Positions 1 through 5,033 are shown, numbered from the stretch's first letter. The stretch: DNA of 5,033 nucleotides from Desulfovibrionales bacterium GWA2_65_9 (GCA_001799475.1 MGTN01000115.1:1-5033), one strand, 5' to 3'. The notes: generated from the letters alone by a model not told the origin. Translations and numbers: made by a program.

Positions 1-567
1 GAGAACCTGGTCGACCTGACCCAGGGCAACCTGGGCGTGCTCATCCGGCGCACCTGGGTGGAGAAGGACCCGTACTACTACGTCATCCTGGCCGTGGCCC
101 TGGGCACCTACTTCCTGATCAAGCAGATCATGGCCTCGCGCTGGGGCTACTACTTCGTGGCCATCCGCGAGGATCAGGACGCGGCGGAGTCGCTGGGCAT
201 CAACACCACCCTGTACAAGACCATCGCCCTGACCATCAGCGCGGTGATCACCGGGTTCACCGGCGCCTTCTACATGAACTACATGGGCTACATCGACCCG
301 CAGATCGTCTTCTCGCTCGGCGACATCTCCATCGTCATGATCATGGTGGTCATGGTAGGCGGCGTGGCGACGTTCTACGGCCCCTGGGTCGGGGCCATGA
401 TCATGGTCATCCTGGCGGAATGGATCCGCTCCCTGCCGGTCATCGGCACGGGCTACCAGACGCTCTTCGGCGTCCTGCTCATCGTGATCATCATCTTCCT
501 GCCCAACGGCCTGGTGGGTGACTTCCCGAAGATCAAACGACTCTTCAAGAAAGAGGTGCCAGCATAA
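1..567 (+). CDS. livM: LivM, branched-chain amino-acid ABC transporter permease (5'-truncated by window)
   Basis: This is an inner-membrane permease subunit of a Liv/HAAT importer for branched-chain amino acids. The frame is open from base 1, so the true start lies upstream; a GTG at 37 is internal. About 188 C-terminal codons are visible, against a usual LivM length of 300 or more. Codons 6-12 (LTQGNLG) resemble the family's glycine-rich loop. Codons 47-58 (RWGYYFVAIRED) and the following AAESLGIN match the conserved cytoplasmic coupling loop, which contacts the ATPase. Hydrophobic segments follow, including the family-typical GGVATFYGPWVGA and a last helix ending FLPNGLVGDF. A basic tail (KIKRLFKK) closes the protein. 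The TAA stop shares one base with the livG start, which suggests translational coupling. I am confident of the family. Substrate specificity is inferred from the family and the neighbours. Confidence 0.93.
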   Translation, partial: ENLVDLTQGNLGVLIRRTWVEKDPYYYVILAVALGTYFLIKQIMASRWGYYFVAIREDQDAAESLGINTTLYKTIALTISAVITGFTGAFYMNYMGYIDPQIVFSLGDISIVMIMVVMVGGVATFYGPWVGAMIMVILAEWIRSLPVIGTGYQTLFGVLLIVIIIFLPNGLVGDFPKIKRLFKKEVPA

Positions 568-1283
568 TGTCCCTGCTTGAAGTCAACTCCGTGTCCATGT
601 TCTTCGGCGGCCTGGCCGCCCTCTCCGGCGTCAGCTTCGGCGTGGAGAAGGGCGAGATCCTGGCGCTGATCGGCCCCAACGGCGCCGGCAAGACCACCCT
701 GTTCAACTGCGTCAACGGCTTCTACAAGCCGACGCTGGGCACGGTGAGCTTCAAGGGCCAGAAAATCTCCGGGCTTGAGCCGCACGTGGTCTGCAAGCAG
801 GGCTTGGCGCGCACCTTCCAGGTGGTCAAGCCCTTGCAGCGCATGAGCGTGCTCGACAACGTCGTGTGCTCCGCGTTTCTGCGCACCAAGACCAGGGCCG
901 AGGCCGTGGACCTGGCCATGGAGACCCTGGAGTTCACCGGTCTCACCAGCGAGAAGGACGTCATCTCCAAGGGGCTGCCGCTGGGCATGCGCAAGCGGCT
1001 GGAGATCGCCCGGGCCCTGGCCACCAAGCCCGAGATGATCCTGCTCGACGAGTCCTTCGCGGGCCTGAACCCGGCGGAGCTGGACGTCTCCATCGGGATC
1101 ATCCAGGGCATCAAGGCCAAGGGCATCACCATCATGATCATCGAGCACCACATGAAGGTCATCATGTCCATCTCCGACCGCATCGTGGTGCTGAATTACG
1201 GGCAGAAGATCGCCGAGGGCAGTCCGGAAGAGATCCGGTCCAACCCCCTTGTTGTCGAAGCCTATCTCGGTGCGGAGGCGTAA
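567..1283 (+). CDS. livG: LivG, branched-chain amino-acid ABC transporter ATP-binding protein
   Basis: This is one of the two cytoplasmic ATPases that power the Liv importer. It has 238 residues, slightly shorter than the usual ~255. Walker A is GPNGAGKT at residues 36-43, the Q-loop glutamine is Q85 (ARTFQ), Walker B is MILLDE ending in D161-E162, and the H-loop is IIEH at 191-194. The C-terminus EAYLG is typical of LivG/LivF. The ABC signature at 137-141 reads LPLGM instead of LSGGQ and is followed by RKRLEIARAL; this fits a LivG-type variant rather than damage. Walker B is followed by Ser163 instead of the usual Pro. The start is ATG at 567 in the overlap TAATG, with AAGAGG at 551-556 as ribosome-binding site. 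It is cotranscribed with livM and livF by spacing. Confidence 0.95.
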   Translation: MSLLEVNSVSMFFGGLAALSGVSFGVEKGEILALIGPNGAGKTTLFNCVNGFYKPTLGTVSFKGQKISGLEPHVVCKQGLARTFQVVKPLQRMSVLDNVVCSAFLRTKTRAEAVDLAMETLEFTGLTSEKDVISKGLPLGMRKRLEIARALATKPEMILLDESFAGLNPAELDVSIGIIQGIKAKGITIMIIEHHMKVIMSISDRIVVLNYGQKIAEGSPEEIRSNPLVVEAYLGAEA

Positions 1284-1286
1284 GTG
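1274..1286 (+). promoter_or_regulatory. Ribosome-binding site and GTG start of livF
   Basis: GGAGG (1274-1278) lies 5 nt before GTG 1284, overlapping the last codons of livG. It fixes the non-ATG start. The zero-base gap between stop and start suggests that translation of the two ATPases is coupled, which would help keep their stoichiometry equal. Confidence 0.75.
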
Positions 1287-1988
1287 CTGGAAATCAAAAA
1301 TATCAACGTCTTCTACGGCGACGTCCAGGTGCTCTGGGACGTGTCTTTCCAGGTGGAGCCCGGCGAGATCGTGGCGCTCATCGGGGCCAACGGCGCGGGC
1401 AAGTCCACAACGCTGCGCACCATCTCCGGGCTGCTGCGCCCCAAGACCGGCGAGGTCACCCTGGGCGGCCAGGCCCTGCACACCATGGAGCCCTACGACC
1501 TCATCACCCTGGGCATCGCCCACGTGCCGGAGGCGCGCAGGCTCTTCGTGGAGATGACCGTGGAGGAGAACCTGGACATGGGCTCCCTGCGCGGCCAGGC
1601 CAAGCTCAAACGCAAGGAGACCAAGGAAATGGTCTTCTCCCTGTTCCCCCGCCTGAGCGAGCGCCGCAGACAGCTGTCCGGCACGCTCTCCGGCGGCGAG
1701 CAGCAGATGCTGGCCATCGGGCGCGGCCTCATGGGCCTGCCCAGGGTCATCATGTTCGACGAACCCTCCCTCGGTCTGGCCCCGATCCTGGTGAGCGAGA
1801 TCTTCGAGATCATCAAGCGCATCCGGCAGGAAGGCAAGACCGTGCTCATCGTGGAGCAGAACGTGCGGCAGACCCTGGCCATCGCGGACAGGGCCTACGT
1901 GCTGGAGACCGGCAAGGTGACCATGGCAGGCAAGGGGCAGGACATGCTCAACGACGAGCACGTCAAGGCCGCATATCTCGGCGTATAG
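1284..1988 (+). CDS. livF: LivF, branched-chain amino-acid ABC transporter ATP-binding protein
   Basis: This is the second cytoplasmic ATPase of the Liv importer and the expected partner of LivG. It has 234 residues, the normal family length. Walker A is GANGAGKS at 34-41. The Q-loop position carries the LivF-type sequence HVPEARRLF (E83), where the family usually has PEGRR, so Gly is Ala here. The signature LSGGEQQMLAIGRGL starts at residue 135. Walker B is VIMFDEPSLGLAP (D159, E160). The H-loop position is EQN (191-193), with Gln in place of His, as is normal for LivF. The start is GTG at 1284, directly after the livG TAA, and is supported by GGAGG at 1274-1278 inside the end of livG. The gene order livM-livG-livF matches the classic operon. 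Confidence 0.95.
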   Translation: MLEIKNINVFYGDVQVLWDVSFQVEPGEIVALIGANGAGKSTTLRTISGLLRPKTGEVTLGGQALHTMEPYDLITLGIAHVPEARRLFVEMTVEENLDMGSLRGQAKLKRKETKEMVFSLFPRLSERRRQLSGTLSGGEQQMLAIGRGLMGLPRVIMFDEPSLGLAPILVSEIFEIIKRIRQEGKTVLIVEQNVRQTLAIADRAYVLETGKVTMAGKGQDMLNDEHVKAAYLGV

Positions 1989-2006
1989 CACAACGGAGGA
2001 ATTCCC

Positions 2007-2651
2007 ATGCTTGTGAAGGACTGGATGGCCGCGCCCGTGTTCAGCGTCGGGGCAGAGGCCAGCATTTCCGAGGTTATCAACCTCATGCGCGAGAAGAAGG
2101 TCAAGCACATTCCCGTGACCGCCGAGGGCGTGCTCCTGGGCGTCATCTCCGACCGCGACATCAAGCAGTATTCGCCCTCCAAGGGCACCAGCCTGGACAT
2201 CTTCGAGCTTAACTACCTCCTGGCCAAGACCAAGGCCAGCGAGATCATGAAGTCCAAGGTGCTGACCACCTCGCCGGAGATTCCGGTGGAGGAGGCGGCC
2301 ATGGAGCTTTACGACAACAACATCGGCTGCCTGCCGGTGGTGGAGAACGGCAAGCTCGTGGGCATCATCTCCGACCGCGACATGTACCGCGTCCTGGTGG
2401 AGATCACCGGCGCCAGGCGCGGCGGCGTGCGCGTCAGCCTGCCCGTGGCGGACCGCCCCGGCTCCATCCGCGAAGTGGCCGACATCATTCGCGAGCACGG
2501 CTTCCGCCTGCAGAGCATCCTCTCCTCCAATGACAAGGCCGCACCCGGCCAGCGTTACGTGGTGCTGCGGGTTTTTGGCAACGGCGATCAGGCGGCCCTG
2601 AAGAAGGAGCTTGACGCCAAGTTCCAGGGTGTGCGTTTCAAGGGCTCCTAG
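2007..2651 (+). CDS. CBS-CBS-ACT domain protein (AcuB-like), probable ligand-sensing regulator
   Basis: This 214-residue soluble protein has no signal peptide or membrane segment. CBS domain 1 spans about residues 1-58 (VKDWMAAPVFSV ... GVISDRD at 45-51). CBS domain 2 spans about 77-130 (ASEIMKSKVLTTSP ... GIISDRD at 119-125). The paired G-x-I-S-D-R-D motifs are the adenosyl-nucleotide contacts typical of a Bateman module. A C-terminal ACT domain follows at about 140-214 (VRVSLPVADRPGSIREVADIIREHG), a fold that commonly binds amino acids. The layout resembles AcuB-type CBS-ACT proteins. ATG 2007 is preceded by GGAGGA at 1995-2000, and the gene starts 18 nt after livF ahead of the operon terminator, so it belongs to the liv transcript. 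A role sensing nucleotides and amino acids to tune uptake or metabolism is inference; no DNA-binding or enzymatic domain is visible. Confidence 0.88.
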   Translation: MLVKDWMAAPVFSVGAEASISEVINLMREKKVKHIPVTAEGVLLGVISDRDIKQYSPSKGTSLDIFELNYLLAKTKASEIMKSKVLTTSPEIPVEEAAMELYDNNIGCLPVVENGKLVGIISDRDMYRVLVEITGARRGGVRVSLPVADRPGSIREVADIIREHGFRLQSILSSNDKAAPGQRYVVLRVFGNGDQAALKKELDAKFQGVRFKGS

Positions 2652-2681
2652 CCGCGCCGCGCATCGGTAATCAGGAAGACA

Positions 2682-2710
2682 AGCGGCGGCCCTGGGCCGC
2701 CGTTCTCTTT
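2682..2710 (+). terminator. Rho-independent terminator of the liv operon
   Basis: A GC-rich hairpin has arms CGGCGGCC (2684-2691) and GGCCGCCG (2695-2702) with a CTG loop. An A-T and a G-T pair extend it outward (2682-2683 with 2703-2704). The T-rich tail TTCTCTTT follows at 2703-2710. It lies 30 nt after the CBS-ACT stop and separates the liv operon from the next transport locus. Confidence 0.85.
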
Positions 2711-2852
2711 GCTCTGATGAGCGGGGAGGGGGCGGGCGGTTCTTGCCTGCTGGGGCGCAGTCTGTTAAGCGCCAGGATACGAATTGGCTGCCCCGGAGGC
2801 GGACCGTGCTTTGGGGAGTACCGAAAACTCTGTTCCAGAAAAAGGGGATGTC
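2711..2852 (+). other. Intergenic leader of the binding-protein gene; G-rich tract, no clear promoter seen
   Basis: These 142 nt lie between the liv terminator and the lipoprotein start. A promoter is expected here because a terminator precedes the gene, but I found no convincing sigma-70 pair or sigma-54 -24/-12 pair. A G-rich run at 2723-2739 consists of G4, G5, G3 and G2 separated by single bases. The frame of the next gene extends upstream to TTG 2784, but that extension lacks a ribosome-binding site and would bury the signal peptide. Confidence 0.4.
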
Positions 2853-2855
2853 ATG
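2842..2855 (+). promoter_or_regulatory. Ribosome-binding site deciding the start of the lipoprotein gene
   Basis: AAGGGGA (2842-2848) lies just upstream of ATG 2853. It selects this ATG over the in-frame TTG at 2784. The choice also puts a textbook lipoprotein signal peptide at the N-terminus. Confidence 0.75.
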
Positions 2856-3641
2856 AAACGTTTGGTTCTGTTCGCCGTGCTGGCGCTGGTCCTGGGCGGC
2901 TGCCAGAAGGCTCCGGAGAAGGCTCCGGAGAAGGCTGCCGAGAAGCCCGTCGTTGAGGAGAAGGTTCTCGTCAACGGCATCGACGGTGGCGGCTTCCCGC
3001 CGTACGCCTTTGTCGACAAGGAAGGCAAGACCGTGGGCTTCGACGTCGAGGCCGTGGAATGGATCGGCAAGAAGATGGGCTTCAAGGTCAAGCACCAGCC
3101 CGTGGAGTGGTCGGCCATCATCCCCGCGCTGGAGGCCAAGAAGATCGACATGATCGCCTCCGGCATGAGCGCCACCGCCGAGCGCGCCCAGCGCGTCAAC
3201 TTCTCCGACCCCTACTACAAGGTCACCCAGGTCCTGGTGGTCAAGGCCGACAGCAAGGCCACCCTGGAGCAGATGCTGTCTTCCAACAAGAAGATCGGCG
3301 TGCAGCGCGGCACCGTCACCGCCAAGTACCTGGAAGAGCTGGCCAAGAAGCCGGGCATGAAGTTCAAGCTCGTGCAGTATGACTCCACCGACCTGTCCAT
3401 GCAGGACCTGCCCATCGGCCGCATCGACGGCTCGGGCATGGACAGCACCATCGCCAAGGAAGTCCTGAAGAAGGACGCGAAGACCAAGGTCGTCGGCACC
3501 TTTGACGCCGCCCCGGAAAACTACGGCTACGCCGTGCGCAAGGACGACGCCGAGCTGTTGAAGAAGCTCAACGACGGCCTCAAGCTGCTCATGGCCGACC
3601 CCTACTGGGTTGAGCTGAAGAAGAAGTACGACATCGACTAG
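2853..3641 (+). CDS. Polar amino-acid ABC transporter substrate-binding lipoprotein (SBP_bac_3 family)
   Basis: This is an envelope-anchored solute-binding protein that captures an amino acid and delivers it to the HisM/GlnP-type permease. It has 262 residues. The signal peptide (residues 1-16, MKR then a hydrophobic core) ends in the lipobox LGGC, making Cys17 the likely lipidated residue. Residues 19-31 form a Lys/Ala/Pro/Glu linker from a 12-nt tandem repeat. The SBP_bac_3 fold then runs to the end: PPYAFVDKEGKTVGFDVEAV at 49-68, IDMIASGMSATAERAQRVNFSDPYY at 98-122, and GRIDGSGMDS at 189-198. By analogy with HisJ, R111 and D197 are the likely contacts for the ligand carboxylate and amino group; this is inferred, not aligned. 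ATG 2853 is chosen over the upstream TTG 2784 because of its ribosome-binding site and signal peptide. The gene has its own terminator, separating it from its presumed permease. The exact substrate cannot be read from the sequence. Confidence 0.93.
   Translation: MKRLVLFAVLALVLGGCQKAPEKAPEKAAEKPVVEEKVLVNGIDGGGFPPYAFVDKEGKTVGFDVEAVEWIGKKMGFKVKHQPVEWSAIIPALEAKKIDMIASGMSATAERAQRVNFSDPYYKVTQVLVVKADSKATLEQMLSSNKKIGVQRGTVTAKYLEELAKKPGMKFKLVQYDSTDLSMQDLPIGRIDGSGMDSTIAKEVLKKDAKTKVVGTFDAAPENYGYAVRKDDAELLKKLNDGLKLLMADPYWVELKKKYDID
2907..2942 (+). repeat. 12-nt tandem repeat (three copies) in the lipoprotein linker
   Basis: Two identical copies of AAGGCTCCGGAG (2907-2918, 2919-2930) are followed by a variant AAGGCTGCCGAG (2931-2942). 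They encode KAPE, KAPE and KAAE directly after the lipidated cysteine region. Because the unit is four codons, a gain or loss of copies would change only the length of the tether and never the frame. Confidence 0.9.
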
Positions 3642-3661
3642 TTCTTAAGCATCTGGAAATC

Positions 3662-3706
3662 AAACCGAAAGGCTCCGGGACAAGCGCTGGGGCCTTTCGG
3701 TCGTTT
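3662..3706 (+). terminator. Probable rho-independent terminator or attenuator after the binding-protein gene
   Basis: The arms ACCGAAAGGC (3664-3673) and GCCTTTCGGT (3692-3701) are perfect complements of 10 bp. A further T-G and C-G pair lie inside, around a loop of about 14 nt. The tail is CGTTT, so the U-tract is short and termination may be incomplete. The hairpin starts about 20 nt after the lipoprotein stop. A short A-run on its 5' side could also give weak activity on the other strand. Confidence 0.7.
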
Positions 3707-3708
3707 CC

Positions 3709-3881
3709 GGGCTGAGGGCCTGTTTCGAAAAGCGTCTTTTGCCCCCTGGGCGTCGTCGGGAAGTCGGCGCGAGCCGATTTGGGTCCAGGGCTGTCACCGC
3801 ATGAGTACACCCCCTGGCCCTCAAATAGGCTCTCTCCTCGCCAGGGGACAAAATCCATCATTGGGAAACAGACCCTAGCCC
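3709..3881. repeat. Imperfect palindromic intergenic element, about 173 bp (MITE/REP-like or structured RNA)
   Basis: The ends are inverted copies: GGGCTgAGGGcCTGTTTC (3709-3726) pairs with GAAACAGaCCCTAGCCC (3865-3881), with one mismatch and one bulged G. After an internal loop of 10-11 nt, a second arm TTTTGcCCCCTGGgCG (3737-3752) pairs with CGCCAGGGGaCAAAA (3839-3853), read as complements with one mismatch and one bulge. Inside are a hairpin with a GCGA tetraloop (3761-3780) and a further inverted repeat (3777-3790 with 3812-3826). No protein of the flanking operons extends into it, and no transposase is present. No target-site duplication is evident, because the flanking GGGCT/AGCCC is itself inverted rather than direct. 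Short minus-strand open frames cross it but show no coding signature. The family is not recognised. Confidence 0.75.
3761..3780 (+). other. GCGA-tetraloop hairpin inside the palindromic element
   Basis: AAGTCGGC pairs with GCCGATTT (8 pairs, one of them G-T) around the loop GCGA, a GNRA-type tetraloop. GNRA loops are typical of stable, folded RNA, which favours at least some role as RNA. The four outer pairs compete with the neighbouring inverted repeat that begins at 3777, so the two helices cannot both be complete. Confidence 0.6.
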
Positions 3882-3892
3882 AGAGCTGGCAG

Positions 3893-3904
3893 AAGGACGC
3901 CATG
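3893..3904 (+). promoter_or_regulatory. Ribosome-binding site deciding the permease start
   Basis: AAGGA (3893-3897) is followed by a short 4-nt spacer and ATG 3902. It supports this start over the in-frame upstream TTG at 3779, which would add 41 residues of non-family sequence read from within the palindromic element. Confidence 0.65.
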
Positions 3905-4612
3905 GATTTCACCGTCGCCTATACCGCCACCCGCGAGGCCCTGCCCTACATGCTGGGCGGCGTGGTCTGGACCGTGGGCCTCATCGTGGGGGCCATGCTC
4001 CTGGGGCTGGTCCTGGGCGTGCCCCTGGCCGTGCTGCACGTCTACGGCCCCTGGCCCGTGCGCCGGGCCGTGGGCGTCTACGTCTGGCTCTTCCGGGGCA
4101 TCCCCATCCTGGTGCAGATGTATATTTTCTATTTCGGCCTGTTGGCCTGGCTCTCGGCCCTGCCCCTGTTCTCCGGCCTGGGGCTCGACAGCCCCTTTGT
4201 GGCCGCCGTGCTGGTGCTGGGGCTCACCTCCAGCGCCTACCAGTCGCAAATCTTCCGGGGGGCCATCCAGTCGCTCCCGCCCGGCCAGCTCAAGGCCGCC
4301 CGGGCGCTCGGCCTGACCGACCCCCAGGCCATCCGCGCCATCATCCTGCCCCAGGCCCTGCGCCTGTCCATCCCCGCCTGGAGCAACGAGTACTCCATCC
4401 TGCTCAAGGACTCGGCCCTGGCCTTCTCCATCGGCGTGGTGGAGATCATGGCGCGCATGCGCTCTGTGGCCTCGGCCACGCACGAGCCGGTGAGCATGAC
4501 CTTCCTGGCGGGCATCATCTTTTTCGCCCTCACCTGGGTCGGGGTCAAGGCCCTGAACCTGCTGGAGAACAGGGTGCGCATCGCGGGCTACACCCGCCAA
4601 GGAGCCGCGTAA
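3902..4612 (+). CDS. Polar amino-acid ABC transporter permease (HisM/GlnP family)
   Basis: This is an inner-membrane channel subunit of a polar amino-acid (PAAT) importer, 236 residues, normal for the family. Residues 14-47 (LPYMLGGVVWTVGLIVGAMLLGL...) form the opening helices with the family-typical GGVxxT entry. YVWLFRGIPILVQMYIFYFGL (60-80) matches the family's FRGTPLLVQ motif. The ATPase-coupling EAA loop lies at about 119-154 (FRGAIQSLPPGQLKAARALGLT ... IILPQALR). NEYSILLKDSALAFSIGVVEI (162-182) is the diagnostic end motif, followed by a last helix at about 199-221. The start at ATG 3902 is chosen on ribosome-binding site and family length. The next gene begins 3 nt after the stop. This is the only permease visible, so it may form a homodimer or pair with another encoded downstream. 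Substrate is not determined. Confidence 0.94.
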   Translation: MDFTVAYTATREALPYMLGGVVWTVGLIVGAMLLGLVLGVPLAVLHVYGPWPVRRAVGVYVWLFRGIPILVQMYIFYFGLLAWLSALPLFSGLGLDSPFVAAVLVLGLTSSAYQSQIFRGAIQSLPPGQLKAARALGLTDPQAIRAIILPQALRLSIPAWSNEYSILLKDSALAFSIGVVEIMARMRSVASATHEPVSMTFLAGIIFFALTWVGVKALNLLENRVRIAGYTRQGAA

Positions 4613-4615
4613 ATC

Positions 4616-5033
4616 ATGTCCGCCGACAACCAGACCCCCCCGGTGCTGCCGGTACCCCCCGTGCCTCCTGTGTTGGAGGCCAGAGCCCTGGGCAAGACCC
4701 TGGGCGGGAACCGCGTGCTCGACTCCGTGAGCCTGTCCCTGCCCAAGGGCTGCGTGAAGGTGCTCATCGGCCCCTCGGGCGCGGGCAAGAGCACGCTGCT
4801 GCAGTGCCTGAACTTTCTCATCCCGCCGGATTCCGGGACGATCCTTCTGGAAGGCCGGGAGGTGAACGCCAAGAGCCGCCGCGAGCTTTGCGCCCTGCGC
4901 CAGCAGGTGGGCATGATCTTCCAGGATTTCAACCTCTTCGATCACCTGAGCGCCTTTGAGAACGTGCGCGTGGCGCTGATGAAGGTCAAGGGCCTGAGCA
5001 AGCTCGACGCGGGCGAACTGGCCCTGGCCGAGC
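4616..5033 (+). CDS. Polar amino-acid ABC transporter ATP-binding protein (GlnQ/HisP family), 3'-truncated by window
   Basis: This is the cytoplasmic ATPase that drives the adjacent permease. 139 codons are visible before the window ends, against a usual ~240. Walker A is GPSGAGKS at 52-59, followed by TLLQCLN, and the Q-loop is MIFQDFNLFDHLSAFENV with Q103. Both are characteristic of GlnQ/HisP-type ATPases. The signature, Walker B and H-loop lie beyond the window. ATG 4616 is preceded by AAGGAG at 4599-4604 with an 11-nt spacer and begins 3 nt after the permease stop, so the two are cotranscribed. The N-terminus has a Pro/Val-rich extension (residues 8-19), which puts Walker A about 15 residues later than in E. 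coli GlnQ. A GTG at 4670 (residue 19) would give a standard-length start but has no visible ribosome-binding site. Confidence 0.93.
   Translation, partial: MSADNQTPPVLPVPPVPPVLEARALGKTLGGNRVLDSVSLSLPKGCVKVLIGPSGAGKSTLLQCLNFLIPPDSGTILLEGREVNAKSRRELCALRQQVGMIFQDFNLFDHLSAFENVRVALMKVKGLSKLDAGELALAE

Noticed and set aside
866..2212. 448-codon + strand frame overlapping livG, livF and the CBS-ACT gene
   Set aside because: It is an out-of-frame shadow rich in Arg, Gly, His and Pro, without motifs. It crosses the boundaries of real genes.
2714..2830. Hammerhead-ribozyme-like core: CTGATGAG at 2714 and CGAAAA at 2822
   Set aside because: The two core pieces are about 100 nt apart. The bases after CTGATGA (GCGG) do not pair with those before GAAA (TACC), so stem II cannot form.
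2784..2852. Upstream TTG start extending the lipoprotein by 23 residues
   Set aside because: It has no ribosome-binding site and would place polar residues ahead of the signal peptide. ATG 2853 has a good AAGGGGA and gives a standard lipoprotein leader.
453..3095. 880-codon open frame on the minus strand
   Set aside because: It lies antisense to livM-livG-livF-CBS-ACT. Its translation is rich in His, Gly, Leu and Asp with no recognisable domain, as expected from the mirror of GC3-biased genes. The + strand proteins are clear family members.
3669..3680. Similarity of AAGGCTCCGG in the terminator to the 12-nt repeat in the lipoprotein gene
   Set aside because: The shared stretch is only about 10 bases, and in the terminator it is explained by pairing with the opposite arm. 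It is most likely coincidence.
3589..3912. Minus-strand open frames of 107 and 63 codons across the palindromic element
   Set aside because: No ribosome-binding site was identified and the composition is basic and proline-rich with no domain. Both cover a terminator hairpin and an inverted repeat. This is a typical way for repeats to acquire spurious hypothetical-protein calls.
3875..4945. 356-codon minus-strand frame opposite the permease and ATPase
   Set aside because: It is a low-complexity His/Gly/Gln/Asp-rich shadow of high-GC coding sequence on the other strand, with no family features.
1..5033. CRISPR arrays, tRNA or rRNA genes, defence genes, integrases
   Set aside because: I looked for regularly spaced repeats, RNA gene hallmarks and mobile-element enzymes and saw none. 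Apart from the 3709-3881 element the window is ordinary transport operon sequence.

Overview
The window is a high-GC, gene-dense stretch with every supported gene on the + strand. It carries two consecutive amino-acid uptake loci. Strong GC3 bias, Shine-Dalgarno-led genes and a liv operon next to a polar amino-acid ABC transporter fit a Proteobacterium. A sulfate-reducing Desulfovibrio-type deltaproteobacterium is my best guess, but that is an impression from sequence style. No rRNA or other marker in the window fixes it.

Region 1 (1-2710) is the 3' part of a branched-chain amino-acid (HAAT/Liv) operon. It contains the C-terminal part of permease LivM, ATPase LivG (stop/start overlap TAATG), ATPase LivF (GTG start directly after the livG stop) and, 18 nt further on, a small protein with two CBS domains and a C-terminal ACT domain. 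A strong hairpin with a T-rich tail closes the operon. LivH and the binding protein are not visible and may lie upstream.

Region 2 (2711-3706) holds a stand-alone periplasmic-binding lipoprotein gene of the polar amino-acid family (SBP_bac_3). A G-rich leader of about 140 nt precedes it and a hairpin terminator follows it.

Region 3 (3709-3881) is an unexplained intergenic element of about 173 bp. It is a long imperfect inverted repeat with nested internal hairpins, one of them capped by a GCGA tetraloop. It looks like a MITE/REP-type repeat or a structured RNA, and it is the most interesting non-coding feature here.

Region 4 (3902-5033) has the HisM/GlnP-type permease and the 5' part of a GlnQ/HisP-type ATPase. 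With the Region 2 lipoprotein they would form one polar amino-acid importer: the lipoprotein delivers the ligand, the permease forms the channel and the ATPase powers it. The genes are largely ordinary. The points worth a second look are the palindromic element, the CBS-ACT protein in the liv operon, and the pattern of degenerate ATPase motifs split between LivG and LivF.
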